Assembly: GCF_037975245.1 (NCBI RefSeq)
Contig: NC_092565.1
Span: forward strand, 16,907,999-16,971,998
Length of the DNA: 64,000 nt
DNA from: Apostichopus japonicus
Lineage: Eukaryota > Echinodermata > Holothuroidea > Aspidochirotida > Stichopodidae
Direction of reading: 5' to 3'
Translations under genes and position numbers: made by a program
Part shown: in pieces, positions 14,401-27,200 of the stretch
How positions within the stretch are numbered: position 1 is the stretch's first letter
How the letters are laid out: each line of letters begins with the position of its first letter
Notes under the pieces: model-generated
What the model was told of the DNA's origin: nothing
The model's database searches: none
Seen by the model: only the letters and a program-made list of their open reading frames with translations

Positions 14401-15994
14401 CACGAGCTGTAAAAGATCGGCAAAAGACGTACGTCATCGGGGTTCGAACAACGGATGCAAAAGAGAGGCTCGCTCATCAGCTCGTACAGTGCGCCAAGCG
14501 ATCGCGCCACTGTATGGACTGAGATATTAGGCCGATTAACTAATACTTACAGCTCCCCATGTAGGCACGAGCTGTAAAAGATCGGCAAAAGACGTACGTC
14601 ACCGGGTTCGAACCACCGATGCAAAAGATAGTCTCGCTCATCAGCTCGTACAGTGCGCCAAGCCATCGCGCCACTGTATGGACTGAGATATTAGGCCGAT
14701 TAACTAATACTTACAGCTCCCCATGTAGGCACGAGCTGTAAAAGATCGGCAAAAGACGTACGTCACCGGGGTTCGAACCACCGATGCAAAAGAGAGTCTC
14801 GCTCATCAGCTCGTACAGTGCGCCAAGCCATCGCGCCACTGTATGGACTGAGATATTAGGCCGATTAACTAATACTTACAGCTCCCCATGTAGGCACGAG
14901 CTGTAAAAGATCGGCAAAAGACGTACGTCACCGGGGTTCGAACCACCGATGCAAAAGAGAGTCTCGCTCGTCAGCTCGTACAGTGCGCCAAGCCATCGCG
15001 CCACTGTATGGACTGAGATATTAGGCCGATTAACTAATACTTACAGCTCCCCATGTAGGCACGAGCTGTAAAAGATCGCCAAAAGAGGTACGTCACCGGG
15101 GTTCGAACCACCGATGCAAAAGAGAGTCTCGCTCATCAGCTCGTACAGTGCGCCAAGCCATCGCGCCACTGTATGGACTGAGATATTAGGCCGATTGACT
15201 AATACTTACAGCTCCCCATGTAGGCACGAGTTGTAAAAGATCGGCAAAAGACGTACGTCAGCGGGGTTCGAACCACCGATGCAAAAGAGAGTCTCGCTCA
15301 TCAGCTCGTACAGTGCGCCAAGCCATCGCGCCACTGTATGGACTGAGATATTAGGCCGATTAACTAATACTTACAGCTCCCCATGTAGGCACGAGCTGTA
15401 AAAGATCGGCAAAAGACGTACGTCACCGGGGTTCGAACAACGGATGCAAAAGAGAGGCTCGCTCATCAGCTCGTACAGTGCGCCAAGCCATCGCGCCACT
15501 GTATGGACTGAGATATTAGGCCGATTAACTAATACTTACAGCTCCCCATGTAGGCACGAGCTGTAAAAGATCGGCAAAAGACGTACGTCACCGGGGTTCG
15601 AACAATGGATGCAAAAGAGAGGCTCGCTCATCAGCTCGTACAGTGCGCCAAGCCATCGCGCCACTGTATGGACTGAGATATTAGGCCGATTAACTAATAC
15701 TTACAGCTCCCCATGTAGGCACGAGCTGTAAAAGATCGGAAAAAGACGTACGTCACCGGGGTTCGAACCCCGGATGCAAAAGAGAGTCTCGCTCATCAGC
15801 TCGTACAGTGCGCCAAGCCATCGCGCCACTGTATGGACTGAGATATTAGGCCGATTAACTAATACATACAGCTCTACATGTAGGCACGAGCTGTAAAAGA
15901 TCGGCAAAAGACGAACGTCACCGGGGTTCGAACCACCGATGCAAAAGAGAGTCTCGCTCATCAGCTCGTACAGTGCGCCAAGCCATCGCGCCAC
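8459..15994. repeat. Higher-order repeat region with 14-, 10- and 7-unit spacing
   Basis: The marker CGAACAACGG followed by GAGAGGCTCGC and CAAGCGATCGC starts at 10,497, 12,801 and 14,445. The spacings are 2,304 bp (14 units minus 6) and 1,644 bp (10 units minus 6). The missing 6 bp are one 4-bp ACGT deletion and two single-G losses carried in each block. TACATAGAGC at 8,621 and 10,925 gives the same 2,304-bp spacing. The stop-removing T-to-A variants fall 1,155, 1,149 and 1,155 bp apart (7 units), showing an inner 7-unit layer. Confidence 0.8.
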
Positions 15995-17185
15995 TGTATG
16001 GACTGAGATATTAGGCCGATTTACTAATACTTACAGCTCCCAATGTAGGCACGAGCTGTAAAAGATCGGAAAAAGACGTCACCGGGGTTCGAACCACCGA
16101 TGCAAAAGAGAGTCTCGCTCATCAGCTCGTACAGTGCGCCAAGCCATCGCGCCACTGTATGGACTGAGATATTTCGCCGATTAACTAATACTTACAGCTC
16201 CCCATGTAGGCACGAGCTGTAAAAGATCGGCAAAAGACGTACGTCACCGGGGTTCGAACCACCGATGCAAAAGAGAGTCTCGCTCATCAGCTCGTACAGT
16301 GCGCCAAGCCATCGCGCCACTGTATGGACTGAGATATTAGGCCGATTAACTAATACTTACAGCTCCCCATGTAAGCACGAGCTGTAAAAGATCGGCAAAA
16401 GACGAACGTCACCGGGGTTCGAACCACCGATGCAAAAGAGAGTCTAGCTCATCAGCTCGAACAGTGCGCCAAGCCATCGCGCCACTGTATGGACTGAGAT
16501 ATTAGGCCGATTAACTAATACTTACAGCTCCCAATGTAGGCACGAGCTGTAAAAGATCGGAAAAAGACTAACGTCACCGGGGTTCGAACCACCGATGCAA
16601 AAGAGAGTCTCGCTCATCAGCTCGTACAGTGCGCCAAGCCATCGCGCCACTGTATGGACTGAGATATTAGGCCGATTAACTAATACTTACAGCTCCCCAT
16701 GTAGATACGAGCTGTAAAAGATCGGCAAAAGACGTACGTCACCGGGGTTCGAACCACCGATGCAAAAGAGAGTCTCGCTCATCAGCTCGTACAGTGCGCC
16801 AAGCCATCGCGCCACTGTATGGACTGAGATATTAGGCCGATTAACTAATACTTACAGCTCCTTATGTAGGCACGAGCTGTAAAAGATCGGAAAAAGACGT
16901 CACCGGGGTTCGAACCACCGATGCAAAAGAGAGTCTCGCTCATCAGCTCGTACAGTGCGCCAAGCCATCGCGCCACTGTATGGACTGAGATATAAGGCCG
17001 ATTAACTAATACTTACAGCTCCCCATGTAGGCACGAGCTGTAAAAGATCGGCAAAAGACGTACGTCACCGGGGTTCGAACCACCGATGCAAAAGAGAGTC
17101 TCGCTCATCAGCTCGTACAGTGCGCCAAGCCATCGCGCCACTGTATGGACTGAGATATTAGGCCGATTAACTAATACTTACAGCT

Positions 17186-17530
17186 CCCCGTTTAGGCACG
17201 AGCTGTAAAAGATCGGCAAAAGACGTACGTCACCGGGGTTCGAACCACCGATGCAAAAGAGAGTCTCGCTCATCAGCTCGTACAGTGCGCCAAGCCATCG
17301 CGCCACTGTATGGACTGAGATATTAGGCCGATTTACTAATACTTACAGCTCCCCGTTTAGGCACGAGCTGTAAAAGATCGGCAAAAGACGTACGTCACCG
17401 GGGTTCGAACCACCGATGCAAAAGAGAGTCTCGCTCATCAGCTCGTACAGTGCGCCAAGCCATCGCGCCACTGTATGGACTGAGATATTAGGCCGATTAA
17501 CTAATACTTACAGCTCCCCGTTTAGGCACG
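17186..17530. repeat. Three consecutive units sharing a rare loop variant
   Basis: The loop sequence CCCCGTTTAGGC replaces CCCCATGTAGGC in three neighbouring units, starting at 17,190, 17,355 and 17,520, exactly 165 bp apart. This looks like a recent single-unit triplication or local gene conversion. The middle copy differs by having GATTTACT in place of GATTAACT upstream. Confidence 0.75.
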
Positions 17531-17720
17531 AGCTGTAAAAGATCGGCAAAAGACGTACGTCACCGGGGTTCGAACCACCGATGCAAAAGAGAGTCTCGCT
17601 CATCAGCTCGTACAGTGCGCCAAGCCATCGCGCCACTGTATGGACTGAGATATTAGGCCGATTTACTAATACTTACAGCTCCCCATGTAGGCACGAGCTG
17701 TAAAAGATCGGCAAAAGACG

Positions 17721-20700
17721 TAAGTCAGCGGGGTTCGAACCACCGATGCAAAAGAGAGTCTCGCTCATCAGCTCGTACAGGGCGCCAAGCCATCGCGCCA
17801 CTGTATGGACTGAGAAATTAGGCCGATTTACTAATACTTACAGCTCCCCATGTAGGCACGAGCTGTAAAAGATTGGCAAAAGACGTACGTCACCGGGGTT
17901 CGAACCACCGATGCAAAAGAGAGTCTCGCTCGTCAGCTCGTACAGTGCGCCAAGCCATCGCGCCACTGTATGGACTGAGATATAAGGCCGATTAACTAAT
18001 ACTTACAGCTCCCCATGTAGGCACGAGCTGTAAAAGATCGGCAAAAGACGTACTTCACCGGGGTTCGAACCACCGATGCAAAAGAGAGTCTCGCTCATCA
18101 GCTCGTACAGTGCGCCAAGCCATCGCGCCACTGTATGGACTGAGATATTAGGCCGATTGACTAATACTTACAGCTCCCCATGTAGGCACGAGCTGTAAAA
18201 GATCGGCAAAATACGTCACCGGGGTTCGAACCACCGATGCAAAAGAGAGTCTCGCTCATCAGCTCGTACAGTGCGCCAAGCCATCGCGCCACTGTATGGA
18301 CTGAGATATTAGGCCGATTTACTAATACTTACAGCTCCCCATGTAGGCACGAGCTGTAAAAGATCGGCAAAAGACGTAAGTCAGCGGGGTTCGAACCACC
18401 GATGCAAAAGAGAGTCTCGCTCATCAGCTCGTACAGTGCGCCAAGCCATCGCGCCACTGTATGGACTGAGATATTAGGCCGATTTACTAATACTTACAGC
18501 TCCCCATGTAGGCACGAGCTGTAAAAGATCGGCAAAAGACGTACGTCACCGGGGTTCGAACCACCGATGCAAAAGAGAGTCTCGCTCATCAGCTCGTACA
18601 GTGCGCCAAGCCATCGCGCCACTGTATGGACTGAGATATTAGGCCGATTTACTAATACTTACAGCTCCCCATGTAGGCACGAGCTGTAAAAGATCGGCAA
18701 AAGACGTACGTCACCGGGGTTCGAACCACCGATGCAAAAGAGAGTCTCGCTCATCAGCTCGTACAGTGCGCCAAGCCATCGCGCCACTGTATGGACTGAG
18801 ATATAAGGCCGATTAACTAATACTTACAGCTCCCCATGTAGGCACGAGCTGTAAAAGATCGGCAAAAGACGTACGTCACCGGGGTTCGAACCACCGATGC
18901 AAAAGAGAGTCTCGCTCATCAGCTCGTACAGTGCGCCAAGCCATCGCGCCACTGTATGGACTGAGATATTAGGCCGATTAACTAATACTTACAGCTTCCC
19001 ATGTAGGCACGAGCTGTAAAAGATCGGCAAAAGACGAACGTCACTGGGGTTCGAACCACCGATGCAAAAGAGAGTCTCGCTCATCAGCTCGTACAGTGCG
19101 CCAAGCCATCGCGCCACTGTATGGACTGAGATATTAGGCCGATTAACTAATACTTACAGCTCCCCATGTAGGCACGAGTTGTAAAAGATCGGCAAAAGAC
19201 GTACGTCACCGGTGTTCGAACCACCGATGCAAAAGAGAGTCTCGCTCATCAGCTCGTACAGTGCGCCAAGCAGTCGCGCCACTGTATGGACTGAGATATT
19301 AGGCCGATTGACTAATACTTACAGCTCCCCATGTAGGCACGAGCTGTAAAAGATCGGCAAAAGACGTACGTCACCGGGGTTCGAACCACCGATGCAAAAG
19401 AGAGTCTCGTTCATCAGCTCGTACAGTGCGCCAAGCCATCGCGCCACTGTATGGACTGAGATATTAGGCCGATTAACTAATACTTACAGCTCCCCATGTA
19501 GGCACGAGTTGTAAAAGATCGGCAAAAGACGAACGTCATCGGGGTTCGAACCACCGATGCAAAAGAGAGTCTCGCTCATCAGCTCGTACAGTGCGCCAAG
19601 CCATCGCGCCACTGTATGGACTGAGATATTAGGCCGATTAACTAATACTTACAGCTCCCCATGTAGGCACGAGCTGTGAAGGATCGGCGAAAGACGTACG
19701 TCACCGGGGTTCGAACCACCGATGCAAAAGAGAGTCTCGCTCATCAGCTCGTACAGAGCGCCAAGCCATCGCGCCACTGTATGGACTGAGATATTAGGCC
19801 GATTAACTAATACTTACAGCTCCCCATGTAGGCACGAGCTGTAAAAGATCGGCAAAAGACGAACGTCACCGGGGTTCGAACAACCGATGCAAAAGAGAAT
19901 CTCGCTCATCAGCTTGAACAGTGCGCCAAGCCATCGCGCCACTGTATGGACTGAGATATTAGGCCGATTAACTAATACTTACAGCTCCCCATGCAGGCAC
20001 GAGCTTTAAAAGATCGGCAAAAGACGTACGTCACTGGGGTTCGAACCACGGATGCAAAAGAGAGTCTCGCTCATCAGCTCGTACAGTGCGCCAAGCCATC
20101 GCGCCACTGTATGGACTGAGATATTAGGCCGATTTACTAATACTTACAGCTCCCCATGTAGGCACGAGCTGTAAAAGATCGGCAAAAGACGTACGTCACC
20201 GGGGTTCGAACCACCGATGCAAAAGAGAGTCGCGCTCATCAGCTCGTACAGTGCGCCAAGCCATCGCGCCACTGTATGGACTGAGATATTAGGCCGATTT
20301 ACTAATACTTACAGCTCCCCATGTAGGCACGAGCTGTAAAAGATCGGCAAAAGACGTAAGTCAGCGGGGTTCGAACCACCGATGCAAAAGAGAGTCTCGC
20401 TCATCAGCTCGTACAGTGCGCCAAGCCATCGCGCCACTGTATGGACTGAGATATTAGGCCGATTTACTAATACTTACAGCTCCCCATGTAGGCACGAGCT
20501 GTAAAAGATCGGCAAAAGACGTACGTCACCGGGGTTCGAACCACCGATGCAAAAGAGAGTCTCGCTCATCAGCTCGTACAGTGCGCCAAGCCATCGCGCC
20601 ACTGTATGGACTGAGATATTAGGCCGATTTACTAATACTTACAGCTCCCCATGTAGGCACGAGCTGTAAAAGATCGGCAAAAGACGTACGTCACCGGGGT

Positions 20701-23700
20701 TTGAACCACCGATGCAAAAGAGAGTCTCGCTCATCAGCTCGTACAGTGCGCCAAGCCATCGCGCCACTGTATGGACTGAGATATAAGGCCGATTAACTAA
20801 TACTTACAGCTCCCCATGTAGGCACGAGCTGTAAAAGATCGGCAAAAGACGTACGTCACCGGGGTTCGAACCACCGATGCAAAAGAGAGTCTCGCTCATC
20901 AGCTCGTACAGTGCGCCAAGCCATCGCGCCACTGTATGGACTGAGATATTAAGCCGATTTACTAATACTTACAGCTCCCCAGGTAGGCACGAGCTGTAAA
21001 AGATCGGCAAAAGACGTACGTCACCGGGGTTCGAACCACCGATGCAAAAGAGAGTCTCGCTCATAAGCTCGTACAGTGCGCCAAGCCATCGCGCCACTGT
21101 ATGGACTGAGATATAAGGCCGATTAACTAATACTTACAGCTCCCCATGTAGGCACGAGCTGTAAAAGATCGGCAAAAGACGTACGTCACCGGTGTTCGAA
21201 CCACCGATGCAAAAGAGAGTCTCGCTCATCAGCTCGTACAGTGCGCCAAGCCATCGCGCCACTGTATGGACTGAGATATTAGGCCGATTAACTAATACTT
21301 ACAGCTCCCCATGTAGGCACGAGCTGTAAAAGATCGGCAAAAGACGAACGTCACCGGGGTTCGAACCACCGATGCAAAAGAGAGTCTCGCTCATCAGCTG
21401 GTACAGTGCGCCAAGCCATCGCGCCACTGTATGGACTGAGATATTAGGCCGATTTACTAATACTTACAGCTCCCCATGTAGGCACGAGCTGTAAAAGATC
21501 GGCAAAAGACGTACGTCACCGGGGTTCGAACCACCGATGCAAAAGAGAGTCTCGCTCATCAGCTCGTACAGTGCGCCAAGCCATCGCGCCACTGTATGGA
21601 CTGAGATATAAGGCCGATTAACTAATACTTACAGCTCCCCATGTAGGCACGAGCTGTAAAAGATCGGCAAAAGACGTACGTCACCGGGGTTCGAACCACC
21701 GATGCAAAAGATAGTCTCGCTCATCAGCTCGTACAGTGCGCCAAGCGATCGCGCCACTGTATGGACTGAGATATTAGGCCGATTTACTAATACTTACAGC
21801 TCCCCAGGTAGGCACGAGCTGTAAAAGATCGGCAAAAGACGTACGTCACCGGGGTTCGAACCACCGATGCAAAAGAGAGTCTCGCTCATCAGCTCGTACA
21901 GTGCGCCAAGCCATCGCGCCACTGTATGGACTGAGATTCAAGGCCGATTAACTAATACTTACAGCTCCCCATGTAGGCACGAGCTGTAAAAGATCGGCAA
22001 AAGACGTACGTCACCGGTGTTCGAACCACCGATGCAAAAGAGAGTCTCGCTCATCAGCTCGTACAGTGCGCCAAGCCATCGCGCCACTGTATGGACTGAG
22101 ATATTAGGCCGATTAACTTATACTTACAGCTCCCCATGTAGGCACGAGCTGTAAAAGATCGGCAAAAGATGAACGTCACTGGGGTTCGAACCACCGATGC
22201 AAAAGAGAGTCTCGCTCATCAGCTCGTACAGTGCGCCAAGCCATCGCGCCACTGTATGGACTGAGATATTAGGCCGATTGACTAATACTTACAGCTCCCC
22301 ATGTAGGCACGAGCTGTAAAAGATCGGCAAAAGACGTACGTCACCGGGGTTCGAACCACCGATGCAAAAGAGAGTCTCGCTCATCAGCTCGTACAGTGCG
22401 CCAAGCCATCGCGCCACTGTATGGACTGAGATATTAGGCCGATTAACTAATACTTACAGCTCCCCATGTAGGCACGAGTTGTAAAAGATCGGCAAAAGAC
22501 GAACGTCATCGGGGTTCGAACCACGGATGCAAAAGAGAGTCTCGCTCATCAGCTCGTACAGTGCGCCAAGCCATCGCGCCACTGTATGGACTGAGATATT
22601 AGGCCGATTAACTAATACTTACAGCTCCCCATGTAGGCACGAGCTGTGAAGGATCGGCAAAAGACGTACGTCACCGGGGTTCGAACCACCGATGCAAAAG
22701 AGAGTCTCGCTCATCAGCTCGTACAGTGCGCCAAGCCATCGCGCCACTGTATGGACTGAGATATTAGGCCGATTAACTAATACTTACAGCTCCCCATGTA
22801 GGCACGAGCTGTAAAAGATCGGCAAAAGACGAACGTCACCGGGGTTCGAACCACCGATGCAAAAGAGAATCTCGCTCATCAGCTCGAACAGTGCGCCAAG
22901 CCATCGCGCCACTGTATGGACTGAGATATTAGGCCGTTTAACTAATACTTACAGCTCCCCATGCAGGCACGAGCTTTAAAAGATCGGCAAAAGACGTACG
23001 TCACCGGGGTTCGAACCACGGATGCAAAAGATAGTCTCGCTCATCAGCTCGTACAGTGCGCCAAGCCATCGCGCCACTGTATGGACTGAGATATTAGGCC
23101 GATTTACTAATACTTACAGCTCCCCATGTAGGCACGAGCTGTAAAAGATCGGCAAAAGACGTACGTCAGCGGGGTTCGAACCACCGATGCAAAAGAGAGT
23201 CTCGCTCATCAGCTCGTACAGTGCGCCAAGCCATCGCGCCACTGTATGGACTGAGATATAAGGCCGATTAACTAATACTTACAGCTCCCCATGTAGGCAC
23301 GAGCTGTAAAAGATCGGCAAAAGACGAACGTCACCGGGGTTCGAACCACCGATGCAAAAGAGAATCTCGCTCATCAGCTCGAACAGTGCGCCAAGCCATC
23401 GCGCCACTGTATGGACTGAGATATTAGGCCGATTAACTAATACTTACAGCTCCCCATGCAGGCACGAGCTTTAAAAGATCGGCAAAAGACGTACGTCACC
23501 GGGGTTCGAAACACGGATGCAAAAGATAGTCTCGCTCATCAGCTCGTACAGGGCGCCAAGCCATCGCGCCACTGTATGGACTGAGATATTAGGCCGATTT
23601 ACTAATACTTACAGCTCCCCATGTAGGCACGAGCTGTAAAAGATCGGCAAAAGACGTACGTCACCGGGGTTCGAACCACCGATGCAAAAGAGAGTCGCGC

Positions 23701-24010
23701 TCATCAGCTCGTACAGTGCGCCAAGCCATCGCGCCACTGTATGGACTGAGATATTAGGCCGATTTACTAATACTTACAGCTCCCCAGGTAGGCACGAGCT
23801 GTAAAAGATCGGCAAAAGACGTACGTCACCGGGGTTCGAACCACCGATGCAAAAGAGAGTCTCGCTCATCAGCTCGTACAGTGCGCCAAGCCATCGCGCC
23901 ACTGTATGGACTGAGATATAAGGCCGATTAACTAATACTTACAGCTCCCCATGTAGGCACGAGCTGTAAAAGATCGGCAAAAGACGTACGTCACCGGTGT
24001 TCGAACCACC
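17721..24010. repeat. Higher-order repeat region with 4-, 12- and 5-unit spacing
   Basis: TAAGTCAGCG occurs at 17,721, 18,377 and 20,357, spaced 656 bp (4 units minus an ACGT-region deletion near 18,210) and 1,980 bp (12 units). The variant GGTGTTCGAACC starts near 19,211, 21,191, 22,016 and 23,996, spaced 1,980, 825 and 1,980 bp (12, 5, 12 units). The agreement of two unrelated markers on 12 units supports a 1,980-bp repeated block. Confidence 0.75.
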
Positions 24011-24248
24011 GATGCGAAAGAGAGTCTCGCTCATCAGCTGGTACAGTGCGCCAAGCCATTGCGCCACTGTATGGACTGAGATATTAGGCCGATTAACTAA
24101 TACTTACAGCTCCCCATGTAGGCACGAGCTGTAAAAGATCGGCAAAAGACGTACGTCAGCGGGGTTCGAACCACCGATGCAAAAGAGAGTCTCGCTCATC
24201 AGCTCGTACAGTGCGCCAAGCCATCGCGCCACTGTATGGACTGAGATA

Positions 24249-27200
24249 TTTGGCCGATTAACTAATACTTACAGCACCCCATGTAGGCACGAGCTGTAAA
24301 AGATCGGCAAAAGACGTACGTCACCGGGGTTCGAACCACCGATGCAAAAGAGAGTCTCGCTCATCAGCTCGTACAGTGCGCCATGCCATCGCGCCACTGT
24401 ATGGACTGAGATATTAGGCCGATTAACTAATACTTACAGCTCCCCATGTAGGCACGAGCTGTGAAGGATCGGCAAAAGACGTACGTCACCGGGGTTCGAA
24501 CCACCGATGCAAAAGAGAGTCTCGCTCATCAGCTCGCACAGTGCGCCAAGCCATCGCGCCACTGTGTATGGACTGAGAAATTAGGCCGATTAACTAATAC
24601 TTACAGCTCCCCATGTAGGCACGAGCTGTAAAAGATCGGCAAAAGACGTACGTCAGCGGGGTTCGAACCACCGATGCAAAAGATAGTCTCGCTCATCAGC
24701 TCGTACAGTGCGCCAAGCCATCGCGCCACTGTATGGACTGAGATATTAGGCCGATTAACTAATACTTACAGCTCCCCATGTAGGCACGAGCTGTAAAAGA
24801 TCGGCAAAAGACGTACGTCAGCGGGGTTCGAACCACCGATGCAAAAGAGAGTCTCGCTCATCAGCTCGTACAGTGCGCCAAGCCATCGCGCCACTGTATG
24901 GACTGAGATATTTGGCCGATTAACTAATACTTACAGCTCCCCATGTAGGCACGAGCTGTAAAAGATCGGCAAAAGACGTACGTCACCGGGGTTCGAACCA
25001 CCGATGCAAAAGAGAGTCTCGCTCATCAGCTCGTACAGTGCGCCATGCCATCGCGCCACTGTATGGACTGAGATATTAGGCCGATTGACTAATACTTACA
25101 GCTCCCCATGTAGGCACGAGCTGTGAAGGATCGGCAAAAGACGTACGTCACCGGGGTTCGAACCACCGATGCAAAAGAGAGTCTCGCTCATCAGCTCGAT
25201 AAGTGCGCCAAGCCATCGCGCCACTGTATGGACTGAGATATTTCGCCGATTAACTAATACTTACAGCTCCCCATGTAGGCACGAGCTGTAAAAGATCGGC
25301 AAAAGACGTACGTCACCGGGGTTCGAACCACCGATGCAAAAGAGAGTCTCGCTCATCAGCTCGTACAGTTGGCCAAGCCATCGCGCCACTGTATGGACTG
25401 AGATATTTCGCCGATTAACTAATACTTACAACTCCCCATGTAGGCACGAGCTGTAAAAGATCGGCAAAAGACGTACGTCACCGGGGTTCGAACCACCGAT
25501 GCAAAAGAGAGTCTCGTTCATCAGCTCGTACAGTGCGCCAAGCCATCGCGCCACTGTATGGACTGAGATATTAGGCCGATGAACTAATACTTACAGCTCC
25601 CCATGTAGGCACGAGCTGTAAAAGATCGGCAAAAGACGAACGTCAGCGGGGTTCGAACCACCGATGCAAAAGAGAGTCTCGCTCATCAGCTCGTACAGTG
25701 CGCCAAGCCATCGCGCCACTGTATGGACTGAGATATTAGGCCGATTAACTAATACTTACAGCTCCCCATGGAGGCACGAGCTTTAAAAGATCGGCAAAAG
25801 ACGAACGTCACCGGGGTTCGAACCACCGATGCAAAAGAGAGTCTCGCTCATCAGCTCGAACAGTGCGCCAAGCCATCGCGCCACTGTATGGACTGAGATA
25901 TTAGGCCGATTAACTAATACTTACAGCTCCCAATGTAGGCACGAGCTGTAAAAGATCGGCAAAAGACGTACGTCACCGGGGTTCGAACCACCGATGCAAA
26001 AGAGAGTCTCGCTCATCAGCTCGTACAGTGCGCCAAGCCATCGCGCCACTGTATGGACTGAGATATTAGGCCGATTAACTAATACTTACAGCTCCCCATG
26101 TAGGCACGAGCTGTAAAAGATCGGCAAAAGACGTACGTCACTGGGGTTCGAACCACCGATGCAAAAGAGAGTCTCGCTCGTCAGCTCGTACAGTGCGCCA
26201 AGCCATCGCGCCACTGTATGGACTGAGATATAAGGCCGATTAACTAATACTTACAGCTCCCCATGTAGGCACGAGCTGTAAAAGATCGGCAAAAGACGTA
26301 CGTCACCGGGGTTCGAACCACCGATGCAAAAGAGAGTCTCGCTCATCAGCTCGTACAGTGCGCCAAGCCATCGCGCCACTGTATGGACTGAGATATTAGG
26401 CCGATTAACTAATACTTACAGCTCCCCATGTAGGCACGAGCTGTAAAAGATCGGCAAAAGACGAACGTCAGCGGGGTTCGAACCACCGATGCAAAAGAGA
26501 GTCTCGCTCATCAGCTCGTACAGTGCGCCAAGCCATCGCGACACTGTATGGACTGAGATATTAGGCCTATTGACTAATACTTACAGCTCCCCATGTAGGC
26601 ACGAGCTGTAAAAGATCGGCAAAAGACGTACGTCACCGGGGTTCGAACCACGGATGCAAAAGAGAGTCTCGCTCATCAGCTCGTACAGTGCGCCAAGCCA
26701 TCGCGCCACTGTATGGACTGAGATATTAGGCCGATTAACTAATACTTACAGCTCCCCATGTAGGCACGAGCTGTAAAAGATCGGCAAAAGACGTACGTCA
26801 CCGGGGTTCGAACCACCGATGCAAAAGAGAGTCTCGTTCATCAGCTCGTACAGTGCGCCAAGCCATCGCGCCACTGTATGGACTGAGATATTAGGCCGAT
26901 TAACTAATACTTACAGCTCCCCATGTAGGCACGAGCTGTGAAGGATCGGCAAAAGACGTACGTCACCGGGGTTCGAACCACCGATGCAAAAGAGAGTCTC
27001 GCTCATCAGCTCGTACAGTGCGCCAAGCCATCGCGCCACTGTATGGACTGAGATATTAGGCCGATTAACTAATACTTACAGCTCCCCATGTAGGCACGAG
27101 CTGTAAAAGATCGGCAAAAGACGTACGTCACCGGGGTTCGAACCACCGATGCAAAAGATAGTCTCGCTCATCAGCTCGTACAGTGCGCCAAGCCATCGCG

